This document shows, one piece after another, positions 8,901 to 15,259 of a stretch of 20,838 nucleotides of DNA. Positions within the stretch are counted from its first letter, which is position 1; every line of letters starts with the position of its first letter. Source of the DNA: CAYOEZ01 sp964402955 (GTDB lineage: Bacteria; Chloroflexota; DTOL01; DAOUCN01); contig CAYOEZ010000062.1 in the NCBI GenBank assembly GCA_964402955.1, forward strand, positions 1 through 20,838. Reading direction: 5' to 3'. The notes under the pieces are model-generated. The model was not told where the DNA came from, did not search any database, and was given only the letters and a program-made list of their open reading frames with translations. A program made the translations under genes and the position numbers.

Positions 8901-9691
8901 TCGCCCTGGCCCTGCAGATTCCTGGCCCACGAATCGGGCGCAGGATGGGTGGCAGGATCCAGTCGGTGCAGGATGGCGCTGGCCCGTTGCAGCTTGTCGG
9001 ACAGGATGCGCACCCGCAGCCACACGGCGTAGTCCTCAACGCTGACATCCGGTAGCGTAATCGGCACCGTGAAAGGCTGTTGCACAGGCTGTACCTGATC
9101 GCGGTACATCTCGGCGCAGGCGCGCACAAACGCGCCCAGCCGCTGGTCGTGCTCCAGGTCTATCTCCAGGTCGGCAATCAAGTAGTCTTCGGCATAGCCA
9201 AGCTCGCGCAGCAGGACTGTGTACATGATCTCGGCGATCGGCTCGGAGCTGCGCCGCACCGCCTGGTCCACCTGCACGTCGAACATAATGACATGTGTAT
9301 CGACACGCTTGTTGATGAAATCTATGGTGTCGGCAATGCGCGCGACAACAGGATCGGTGGGCGCTTGCTTACGCAGTTGGTCAATGAAGAGCTTGCTGGC
9401 CGATTCGCCACACACCGTGCGTTGGCCGAGGATGTAGCCCAGGTTTTTGGCAAAGGAGGACTTGCCCGAGCCGAAGAAGCCGGACACCCACACACCCACG
9501 CCCTCGCCCGGTTCGCTGGGCGCGTCCGCTACCTTCTTGAGGATGTCCAGCCATTGCTTCTTGAGCCGGTCGGTGGCCACGTACTCGGTTATCTCGCGCT
9601 GCACCGTCTGCTCGTCCTGTTGGCCGAGCTTGATGACTTCCTCGATAGGCTCAGTCAAGTCACGCGATAGAAGCTCGCCGATAGTTTGCAT
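5960..9691 (-). CDS. brxC: BREX P-loop ATPase BrxC
   Basis: The largest gene of the locus (1243 residues, usual for BrxC/PglY). BrxC is the AAA-like P-loop ATPase essential for BREX defence and thought to couple recognition to the block of phage replication. The N-terminus (around residues 4-50, with LTRDL-like SRDLTEPIEEVIKL) is the family start, then Walker A GFFGSGKSSF (71-80, Lys77) and Walker B TFIIDEVGQYV (Asp292-Glu293). A long C-terminal region with helical stretches follows, including a charged KINKDESSSLENEKNEEA segment around 690-710 likely to be coiled coil. The ATG at 9691 lies 3 bases after the stop of the PglX recognition half, with AAGG close upstream. Its position after pglX, rather than before it as in most BREX types, is unusual. 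Confidence 0.95.
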   Translation of the reverse strand: MQTIGELLSRDLTEPIEEVIKLGQQDEQTVQREITEYVATDRLKKQWLDILKKVADAPSEPGEGVGVWVSGFFGSGKSSFAKNLGYILGQRTVCGESASKLFIDQLRKQAPTDPVVARIADTIDFINKRVDTHVIMFDVQVDQAVRRSSEPIAEIMYTVLLRELGYAEDYLIADLEIDLEHDQRLGAFVRACAEMYRDQVQPVQQPFTVPITLPDVSVEDYAVWLRVRILSDKLQRASAILHRLDPATHPAPDSWARNLQGQGDVTIRTLVERTFELASRRRPGNTITFIIDEVGQYVARSVEKIENLRAVVEHFGQESKNRVLAHKAVAPVWIIITSQEKLDEVVAAIDDKRVELAKLQDRFPTHIDMAPADIREVATKRVLAKKPEAQEVLAELHRKHGAMLKTHTLLERTARHSEVSVQDFIQYYPYLPYFIDLSIDIVSGIRQEAGAPRHIGGSNRTIIKQTYEMLVSDRTHLADAPVGTLVTLDRIYDLVETNLSSEKQRDISEIGQRWPHDPWPARTAKAIALLEMVRDLPCSDANVAALLYDKLDGEAPLPHVQRAIQLLSDAQFIRQTESGWKLQTAQEKSWTAERNAFNPSPKERNDILEDRLRALFTEPALTRYNYHGLRTFRVVVSWEGRVITTGDAHIPLLLHVADGPEEIKETGDRVREDSRDATHRNELFWVMSLNDEIDEVVAEIYRSKRMVEKYNQIRAQNKINKDESSSLENEKNEEARRTERLRGLVDKALAIGTGFFRGVAKDGPSLGKSLTEILHKVFEVAVPDLYPKLEMGVRPLKSNEAEDVLKAANLTGLPKIFYAPPDGLGLVAPEGSKYVINLSAPIIKEVRSHLESEHSYGNKVTGRTMEAHFGGIGYGWEQEMLWLVLATLLRAGSIEVTYQGRRYRDHLDPQVRVPFSGTNAFRSASFAPRKAPDLRTLVDAAKSFENLTGDEVDVEESAMAQALQRWARDEMTQLLPVEAAVRANRIPLAPVLGEYHTSLDTILTSPSDDCVNMLAGEGKSLNELRARVVLIRKATSDKGLAHLRRMRTVGEQIWPLLHAEGQDGELADAAKRILGIVESGDYYKESLDTDKALKALETAYAQLYTERHKTRQQAFMQAIDDVKGQPNSTLLTPEMQDMLLKPLADRAGHDLDLPQGAIACKVCAASLSEMASDISAVDRLRSDALFRLQKLTEPEQKVAQVRISDIAGVGRSLSTEADVSALIEQLRGRLLELLATGAKIILE

Positions 9692-9694
9692 ACC

Positions 9695-11644
9695 TTACGC
9701 TCCCTTGTACCACTCTTCATGCCCATGCGCGATGGCAAACGACTTGTTCGCCGTGCACTTGCCGCGCACGCGATCTGGCCAGTAGTGCATGGCGATGTGG
9801 CTCCAGTCGAAGTCGCCGTTCTGGAGTTGCGCCCAGAACCTCTTGGGCTCAGTTTTCCACAGCGGCAGCAGCTCCCACAGCGGGGCTAAGCGCAGGATGA
9901 CGCCGTCGTCAATCCAATCCGCCGCTGGCTCGTAGCCCTCGCTGACAATGCGCGCCATCGTCTTGGCGAACTCCTTCAGCTCGTCCAGCGTTTTCCTGGC
10001 GTCGTCGATCTGCCGCTCGCTGGCCTTGCGCGTGGCGCCCGTTTGCGCGGCCAGGCGCTTGCTCAGGTCATCTATCTCCAGGCGCAGGCCGTTGAGCTTG
10101 TAGTCGAGATAGTCGCGCTGCAACGTGTAGAGGAAGCTACGCTCGACCTTCTCGTGGAAGACGACAAAGCCGTAGCTGCGGCGGGCGGATTGCAGCGGCC
10201 AGTAGACCGGCCGCTTGCGGTACCACTTGAGATGCCAGCGGCGGAAGAAATCGCCGGCCAGGAAGCCGCGCAGGTCGCCCTGTGCGCCCTCGCTCACGAC
10301 TTCCTGCTTGCCGTGCTCGCCGAGCATGGGGTCGAGCGCCTTCTCCACCAACGCAGCCAGGTCGCGCGGATGTTTCTCATCCAGCACGGTGATGCCGTCG
10401 GGCACGGCCAGCGCCTGCAGCGCAGCCTCCACCTGGGGCGAGAAGAGATGCCGCCCACCGTCCGCATCGACATAGGCGAAGCGGTCGGGCGTTCCCACCA
10501 GTTGGTCGAACTCGGCCTCGTCCGGCGCGGGCAGCGAGCCGACGGCGAAATCGCTGCGGCGGTAGATGGCAGAGCCGAGGTCTCCTACCACACCTGGCTC
10601 GAAGCGCCCCAGCACGATGCCCACGGCGTAGCTGATCCAGCGCACGGCCAGTTCCTCGCTGGTCATGGTGGCGGCCGGTGATTCCTCGTCCTCTGTGGCC
10701 GGGGCTGTGCTCTCTTCCGTTTCTTCCGCAGCAACCTCCGCCCCGCCCGCCAACTCGGCCTCGATGGCAGCGCGATCCTCGGCGCTGACGCCGTAGAGCC
10801 GGTAGACCTCATCGTCAATCTGCTGCTCCAGATCTGCCAGCCGCGCCTGGGCGGTAGCCAGAATACTGAGGCCTGTGTCCCAGCGCGGCGGAATGATGAA
10901 GGAGGGCATGTCCTCGCGATGTTGATCCTCGCTCGAACGGAGCCTGATGCACTTTGTACTCAGCTTCCCCAGAATCGGCACCAGTTCAGTGACTGGGACT
11001 GGAATGCGCGAGAGATCAGAGATGTTCACGTTTATGGTGGGATTGAGATTCACAAGCCTGTGTGCAACAGCGGAGTTCAGTATGGCAAGGAGGAAAGGTA
11101 CAGCAAGTACCTGTCGATCTAGAAACATGGCATTGCTCGCATGTTCACAGATGTAGCCACCAGGCATCCACCGGAATGTGAGACGATTGCTCACGACGGA
11201 CGAGTATGCGATCCCTTCTTGGAAGTAGAACTCGGAGTTCTGCACTCTTGAGGCAAGCCTTCCGCCAGCAGCAGTGAAATTCCTGACCTCACGACCATCG
11301 CGGCCCCAATTGACTACCTCAGTGGACTCAGTGTACCATCTGACAGATCGGCCAGTTTTCATGATGGGGAACCATGGTTTCGTGCTGGCAGCAGCGTCGC
11401 GAAGGCTGCCACAGTGTCGATCCACACGCTCGGACGGACATTCCCACCAAAGCCTGATGAAGCGAGCATTGTCTCCTGTCACTAGTCCTTGTCTTGGTTG
11501 GACAACACTATCAAGCGTCGGCATTGTTTCGAACAGTCTGCGGATGCCGTCGCTCACCCAATACACCCACGGGCTGCCGGGAATGGCGTCGAAGCGGCGC
11601 TGGGGCAGGCGGTAGACGTTGGGAGGAAGGGATGGATTAGGCAT
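9695..11644 (-). CDS. pglX: PglX C-terminal half (target-recognition subunit)
   Basis: This 649-residue protein corresponds to the second half of BREX PglX and has no SAM or NPPY motif. Family landmarks: NVYRLPQRRFDAIPGSPWVYW (9-29), RQGLVTGDNARFIRLWWE (51-68), the recognition region with GGRLASRVQNSEFYFQEG and AILNSAVAHRLVNLNPTINV, and the C-terminal LADLEQQIDDEVYRLYGV and WISYAVGIVLGRFEPG segments. An acidic, Ala/Glu-rich linker sits before WISYAV. The start at 11644 (ATGCCTAA, 8-bp overlap with the endonuclease gene stop) is chosen over an upstream in-frame start at 11770, which would be a shadow of that gene. Together with 15260-17284 it makes a complete PglX of about 1320 residues, so the two should act as subunits of one split methyltransferase. 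The recognition region (about 11.0-11.5 kb) is lower in GC than the rest. Confidence 0.88.
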   Translation of the reverse strand: MPNPSLPPNVYRLPQRRFDAIPGSPWVYWVSDGIRRLFETMPTLDSVVQPRQGLVTGDNARFIRLWWECPSERVDRHCGSLRDAAASTKPWFPIMKTGRSVRWYTESTEVVNWGRDGREVRNFTAAGGRLASRVQNSEFYFQEGIAYSSVVSNRLTFRWMPGGYICEHASNAMFLDRQVLAVPFLLAILNSAVAHRLVNLNPTINVNISDLSRIPVPVTELVPILGKLSTKCIRLRSSEDQHREDMPSFIIPPRWDTGLSILATAQARLADLEQQIDDEVYRLYGVSAEDRAAIEAELAGGAEVAAEETEESTAPATEDEESPAATMTSEELAVRWISYAVGIVLGRFEPGVVGDLGSAIYRRSDFAVGSLPAPDEAEFDQLVGTPDRFAYVDADGGRHLFSPQVEAALQALAVPDGITVLDEKHPRDLAALVEKALDPMLGEHGKQEVVSEGAQGDLRGFLAGDFFRRWHLKWYRKRPVYWPLQSARRSYGFVVFHEKVERSFLYTLQRDYLDYKLNGLRLEIDDLSKRLAAQTGATRKASERQIDDARKTLDELKEFAKTMARIVSEGYEPAADWIDDGVILRLAPLWELLPLWKTEPKRFWAQLQNGDFDWSHIAMHYWPDRVRGKCTANKSFAIAHGHEEWYKGA

Positions 11645-12704
11645 TGGTGGGCCTCCGCATAGCGCTGCGTACTTGCATGTGCTGGCGCAACTGGTGCAGC
11701 CAGTCTGGATCAAGGCGGAAGGTGATGAGACGAGGTGCTTCGTTCTCCACAACAAACGTCTGCATCTCATGTAGCCACTGGGCCTTCAAGTTCAGCATGT
11801 CCTCACCGGACGCCGTGCCACTTGCCATGTACTGGCTCAATAGCACGTCAGGTAGGTCAAAGGAGAACAGCCTGTCAGCATCGTCGCATGATCGCTGATC
11901 ACTGGCGCGGCACAGATACCAGCTACGCAGGTTGTCATGATCGTAGAAGAAGCGGCACGATACGATCCCACTCAGCTTGCTCAGTACGTCTGGGCGCGAT
12001 GGGACTAGGAGGATGGGAAAGCGGCCGGCGAGCATGGCGACCAGAGCGCCACGTATGGCGTAGCAGGCCTCAAGAACATCTCGAATCTGTTGCTTTGCTT
12101 CGTCCCGTATATGGAGCACGTCGACGTTTGTCGTGTCCAATGTTGCCAAGTCCTCACGGACGCGCTTTCGTAGCTCGTTCAGGACAATGTGCCGTGTTGT
12201 GAGACTGTGGTGCCTGACTGCGCGAATGGAGGTGACTATACCTCTGGCGTAGGCCGATTCTGTCATGGGGAACAGATACACATCCTGGGCGAACGCGTAG
12301 TGTTGTGCACCCTCAGTAAACGGAGTTGCTGAGAAGATCGAGGGAAGGTAGTGATAGCGTGTTGCAAACGGGGCGTAATGGCTCGCTGTCCAGAACTCCG
12401 ATGCATCTTTCGCCACCCCAACTGAATTGCGTGCGACTTCGATCCCGACAGGCTCGTCTGGGGCATAACACTTTGCCTCGACCAACAGACGCTGCGGGTA
12501 GGAGAAAGGAAAGCCAAACGAAAGGTCAGCGATGGCATCTATCTGATGGATGCCTCCTCGCCCCCTGACCTCCATGCCTGCGCTGCCTTTGTGAAGTGTT
12601 GGGTCTGTACCTACAATCTCGACGGTTTTGTAGCCTGACCAGCGCAGCAGATAGAGAATCGCTTCTTCCAGCAACATGCCACGAATTTGGCCAATAGTAG
12701 CCAT
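11637..12704 (-). CDS. PD-(D/E)XK nuclease-fold protein
   Basis: A 355-residue protein with a restriction-endonuclease-like fold in its first 100 residues: a helix with Glu13/Glu14, GIHQIDAIADL (Asp56), then LLVEAKCY (Glu76-x-Lys78). Together this is a complete PD-(D/E)XK metal-binding site. The QIDAIAD plus VEAK layout resembles Mrr/type IV-like nucleases. The C-terminal 250 residues are not recognised and may sense the target. The ATG at 12704 has AAGGA 6 bases upstream; a TTG 6 bases earlier is less likely. It overlaps the start of the PglX recognition half by 8 bp, so both are probably translated together. BREX loci with an embedded restriction enzyme are known (for example BrxU on the E. 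fergusonii plasmid). A defence nuclease against modified or unmodified DNA is a reasonable inference. Confidence 0.75.
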   Translation of the reverse strand: MATIGQIRGMLLEEAILYLLRWSGYKTVEIVGTDPTLHKGSAGMEVRGRGGIHQIDAIADLSFGFPFSYPQRLLVEAKCYAPDEPVGIEVARNSVGVAKDASEFWTASHYAPFATRYHYLPSIFSATPFTEGAQHYAFAQDVYLFPMTESAYARGIVTSIRAVRHHSLTTRHIVLNELRKRVREDLATLDTTNVDVLHIRDEAKQQIRDVLEACYAIRGALVAMLAGRFPILLVPSRPDVLSKLSGIVSCRFFYDHDNLRSWYLCRASDQRSCDDADRLFSFDLPDVLLSQYMASGTASGEDMLNLKAQWLHEMQTFVVENEAPRLITFRLDPDWLHQLRQHMQVRSAMRRPTNA

Positions 12705-12713
12705 TACCAATCC

Positions 12714-13391
12714 TTATACCGTAGAGTGTGACGTCTCTTGTTGCACTCCGCCATCCTTCCCCACCCACAGGAACGCGAAGCGAGCGACGGGCTGCAGCCA
12801 GCGCACGCGCTCAGCCAGACGGCGATAGGTGCGATAGTCGGGCAGCGCCAGCGCCAGGTCAGCGTCCGGGTTCTCGCCATGCCAGGCTACGATGTCGAAG
12901 ACGGCGTGTGAGAACCAATGGCGCGCCTGGGTAGAGGCGTTTGTCTTCTCCGTGCCCGTTGGATAGCCCTTGACGGTCACCCACAGTGTGCGCCCATTCT
13001 TGGCCGCGACAATGTCTTTCCCCGTTTGGTGGCTGGCCGTGTCGGCTACCGAGCTGATCCTGTAGCCCTGCAGCACCAGGTGCTGGATCACTGCGCTCTG
13101 CACGTTGCCTTCCCAGAACCAGGGGCGCTCGCTATTCTCGACCAGTTCCCGCGCAGGCGGGGGGACGGAGGCCGGCGCTGGTGGGTTCAGATCTTGCTTT
13201 CCCACGTAGATGTTGAGGATGTTGCCTGGCCCATGGCGGCGCTCGATCAATCCCATTTTCTCAAGCTGGTGGCAGCGCTGGTTGGCCTGGGCATGATTCT
13301 TCAAACCGAGGGCACGTGTCAGATCGGTGTCGTCGACGCCGTCAGGGTTGGCTTTCAAGTACTCCAGGATGCGGTCACGAATGGTGAGCAT
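12714..13391 (-). CDS. Winged-helix plus degenerate PD-(D/E)XK-like protein
   Basis: A 225-residue two-part protein. Residues 1-70 are a winged helix-turn-helix (IRDRILEYLKANPDGVDDTDL, then NQRCHQLEKMGLIERR). A Pro-rich linker follows (APASVPPPA), then a nuclease-like domain: WFWEGNVQSAVIQHL, GYRISSVADTASHQTGKDIV, RTLWVTVKGYP, and further ARHWFSH and LALPDYRTYRRLAERVRW. Related wHTH proteins that I recall carry an acidic residue in the xVKGYP strand (EVKGYP); here it is Thr, so the metal site looks incomplete. It may bind DNA without cutting it, or act as a transcriptional regulator of the inserted module. The ATG at 13391 has AGAGG 7 bases upstream. The next gene starts 9 bases after its stop. 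Confidence 0.7.
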   Translation of the reverse strand: MLTIRDRILEYLKANPDGVDDTDLTRALGLKNHAQANQRCHQLEKMGLIERRHGPGNILNIYVGKQDLNPPAPASVPPPARELVENSERPWFWEGNVQSAVIQHLVLQGYRISSVADTASHQTGKDIVAAKNGRTLWVTVKGYPTGTEKTNASTQARHWFSHAVFDIVAWHGENPDADLALALPDYRTYRRLAERVRWLQPVARFAFLWVGKDGGVQQETSHSTV

Positions 13392-13594
13392 GGCGTTACC
13401 TCTCAATTCCCGCGCAATGAGCGGAATGAACAAAAGAATGGACAATCCGCGTTGGGAGTGTTCATCAAACTCCGAATTTAACTCCGGATTGGTACTTTCT
13501 GTCGGACTTTCAGGCGTTTACCAGGGACTCTGACAGGCTGTGAGCCACGAGACAGCCCAATACAATATAGGGAATGATTAGGGAATCCCCCAAA
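13392..13594. other. Intergenic gap with 12-bp direct repeat
   Basis: The only sizeable gap inside the BREX operon (203 bases). It contains an 11-bp near-perfect direct repeat AACTCCGAATT/AACTCCGGATT (13468-13478 and 13480-13490, 12-bp period). There is also a weak promoter candidate on the minus strand: TTGGGG, an 18-base spacer within the hairpin region, and TATATT around 13568. No gene is seen in it. It is a plausible control region for the winged-helix/nuclease genes. Confidence 0.35.
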
Positions 13595-13604
13595 TCATTC
13601 CCTA
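13568..13604 (-). terminator. 12-bp inverted repeat at the end of the AlbA_2 gene
   Basis: TAGGGAATGATT (13568-13579) and AATCATTCCCTA (13593-13604) are perfect reverse complements around a 13-base loop that repeats GGGAAT. The repeat spans the stop codon at 13595-13597. On the minus strand it is followed by TATTGTATTG, a weak T-rich tail. It could act as an intrinsic terminator, an mRNA-processing hairpin or a binding site; partial termination would separate upstream and downstream gene dosage. Confidence 0.4.
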
Positions 13605-15247
13605 ATCTCTTCGGCTCCTGGCAAGCGGTAATAGGCGCCGCGCCGGACGCCAATCACTACAAGTTTACCCTGCTTGGCCATCTTCTGTAGCAAGTAGTGC
13701 ACCTGCTCCGAACTCAACGCCAAGAGGCTGCTCGCCTCGCTCCGTGTGATCCGTTTGTAAGCTTGCACATAGGCGCTTATCATCTCTTCGGGAGAGGTTG
13801 GCGGAGGTTCGACGCCGGCGTCCTGGTACAGCTTGGGGGCCAAGCGATAGAGGTCTCCTATGGCCTGCAGCGCTCCGGCCTGCGTCAGTGTCGCCAGCAC
13901 CGCGGCGGCATGGGTGATGCCGCGTTGCAGCGTAGGCGCCAACGCCTGCGCCGTTGTCGCTCCTTCTCGCCGTGCCTGCCACAAGGCCAGCAGTTCATCC
14001 ACTTCTGGCTCCCTGCCGAGCCGCCGCCCCGCCTGTACAGTGAGCAACACGAAGCCCAGGTCTGCTGGGCCAGTGGATAGAGTCACGCTAACGCCACCGA
14101 GCGCGCTGAGAGTATAATCTGGCGCCGGCCGACCGTTGCGGATCTGACCCCGGTAGATGGTCTCCACCCCGCGGCCTGTGCGCTCCACCAGGCCAATCCG
14201 TTTGAATGCGTCAGCCAGGCGGGGGTTGCGCGGCCGCGGCTCAACGACCAGCAGGTTGTCGGGGCGAACCCCCTCTACGAAGCCGCCGGGGTTGCTCACC
14301 CTCAGGTGGTCGTCCCGCAATTGGATGTGCACCGCCCCCAGCCGCGTGTAGTCCCGATGAATGAGTGCGTTATTGACCGCCTCGCGTACGCCGCCCCGGT
14401 CGTAGCGCCCCACGCCGATGCGCACGCCGCCGACCATCAGCTCCTGCTCCTCGTTGCGCACGCCGATCGACTCCATCAGCCATTCCTGAACGCGTAGCAA
14501 CGGCCAGCGCCGGAATTCGTTGACGGCCACATCCAGGCCGCGCAACACCTGAAAGGCGACCTCATGTGCCGGAATATGCTGACGCAGCGCCGGCTCTTTG
14601 GCGACCAGCAACAGCCCAGCCACAGTAGGTAACAGATGCTCCCCTTCAGAGCGGACCAGCCCCAATGCGCCGGCAATCTCGCGGTCGGATAGGTCGAGTA
14701 ACGTCCTATCGCCAGGGTTCTCCGTTACCATGCGACGAAGGCGTACAAACTCGATCGGGTCAAAGTCGTCCCAGGTTGCACCGGTGACAACAAGGGCAGT
14801 CGGATCGGCTTGTCCACGTTCCGCCAGCCAGTTCGTCAGTTCATGAGCATACAGAGGACGGCAAGACGGCTTGTTATGTAGGTCCATAGCGCGGATGAGC
14901 AGCCGTCCGTCGCTTGTAGAAACCGGATGACGCATTGGCGGAACCGTGATGACAGCTACCAGCCCCTCCGACAGGGTCAAGAATTCGACCTCGGCTGTCA
15001 ATGGCGGAACTGTGCGATTGGCGACCAGAGCTGCCAACGCCGCTGGATGCGTGCGATGCCGGGAGTGCACACCCGTGATCTGTGCATCATCCTCCACGCC
15101 CAGGAGGATCGTCCCGCCTCGCCCATTGGCGAGACAGACAACCGTGTCGATAAGGTCAGCATCCGAGAGCGGGCCACGGTCGCTTTTGAACTCAACCAGC
15201 GACGTCTCACCCCCGGCGATCAGCGTGCGAAGTTCTAGCTCATGCAC
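13595..15247 (-). CDS. AlbA_2 / HATPase-like ATP-binding protein
   Basis: A 550-residue member of the AlbA_2 (Schlafen AAA_4-like) family with the usual layout. N-terminal AlbA_2 domain (SLVEFKSDRG, residues 16-25; LANGRGGTILLGVEDD, 39-54). Middle domain with the HATPase_c_4-type signature EAVNNALIHRDY (289-300) and SNPGGF (318-323), then GRGVETIY. C-terminal winged helix (TRSEASSLLALSSEQVHYLL). Such proteins are often annotated as RecG-like or putative transcriptional regulators; several are associated with defence islands, but the biochemical role is not settled. The GTG at 15247 has a strong SD (GAGGTGA) just upstream, 12 bases after the PglX-N stop. It is the first of the three genes that separate the two PglX halves. 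Confidence 0.85.
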   Translation of the reverse strand: MHELELRTLIAGGETSLVEFKSDRGPLSDADLIDTVVCLANGRGGTILLGVEDDAQITGVHSRHRTHPAALAALVANRTVPPLTAEVEFLTLSEGLVAVITVPPMRHPVSTSDGRLLIRAMDLHNKPSCRPLYAHELTNWLAERGQADPTALVVTGATWDDFDPIEFVRLRRMVTENPGDRTLLDLSDREIAGALGLVRSEGEHLLPTVAGLLLVAKEPALRQHIPAHEVAFQVLRGLDVAVNEFRRWPLLRVQEWLMESIGVRNEEQELMVGGVRIGVGRYDRGGVREAVNNALIHRDYTRLGAVHIQLRDDHLRVSNPGGFVEGVRPDNLLVVEPRPRNPRLADAFKRIGLVERTGRGVETIYRGQIRNGRPAPDYTLSALGGVSVTLSTGPADLGFVLLTVQAGRRLGREPEVDELLALWQARREGATTAQALAPTLQRGITHAAAVLATLTQAGALQAIGDLYRLAPKLYQDAGVEPPPTSPEEMISAYVQAYKRITRSEASSLLALSSEQVHYLLQKMAKQGKLVVIGVRRGAYYRLPGAEEIRE

Positions 15248-15259
15248 AAGATCACCTCG

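Noticed and set aside
7990..9129. 379-codon minus-strand frame inside brxC
   Set aside because: It is out of frame with BrxC, which has intact Walker motifs; the translation is Arg/Ser/Thr-rich and meaningless.
11644..11770. A longer start for the PglX recognition half at 11770
   Set aside because: Those 42 codons overlap the end of the nuclease gene and are Cys/Ser/Arg-rich; the ATG at 11644 fits both the PglX family start and the overlap pattern.
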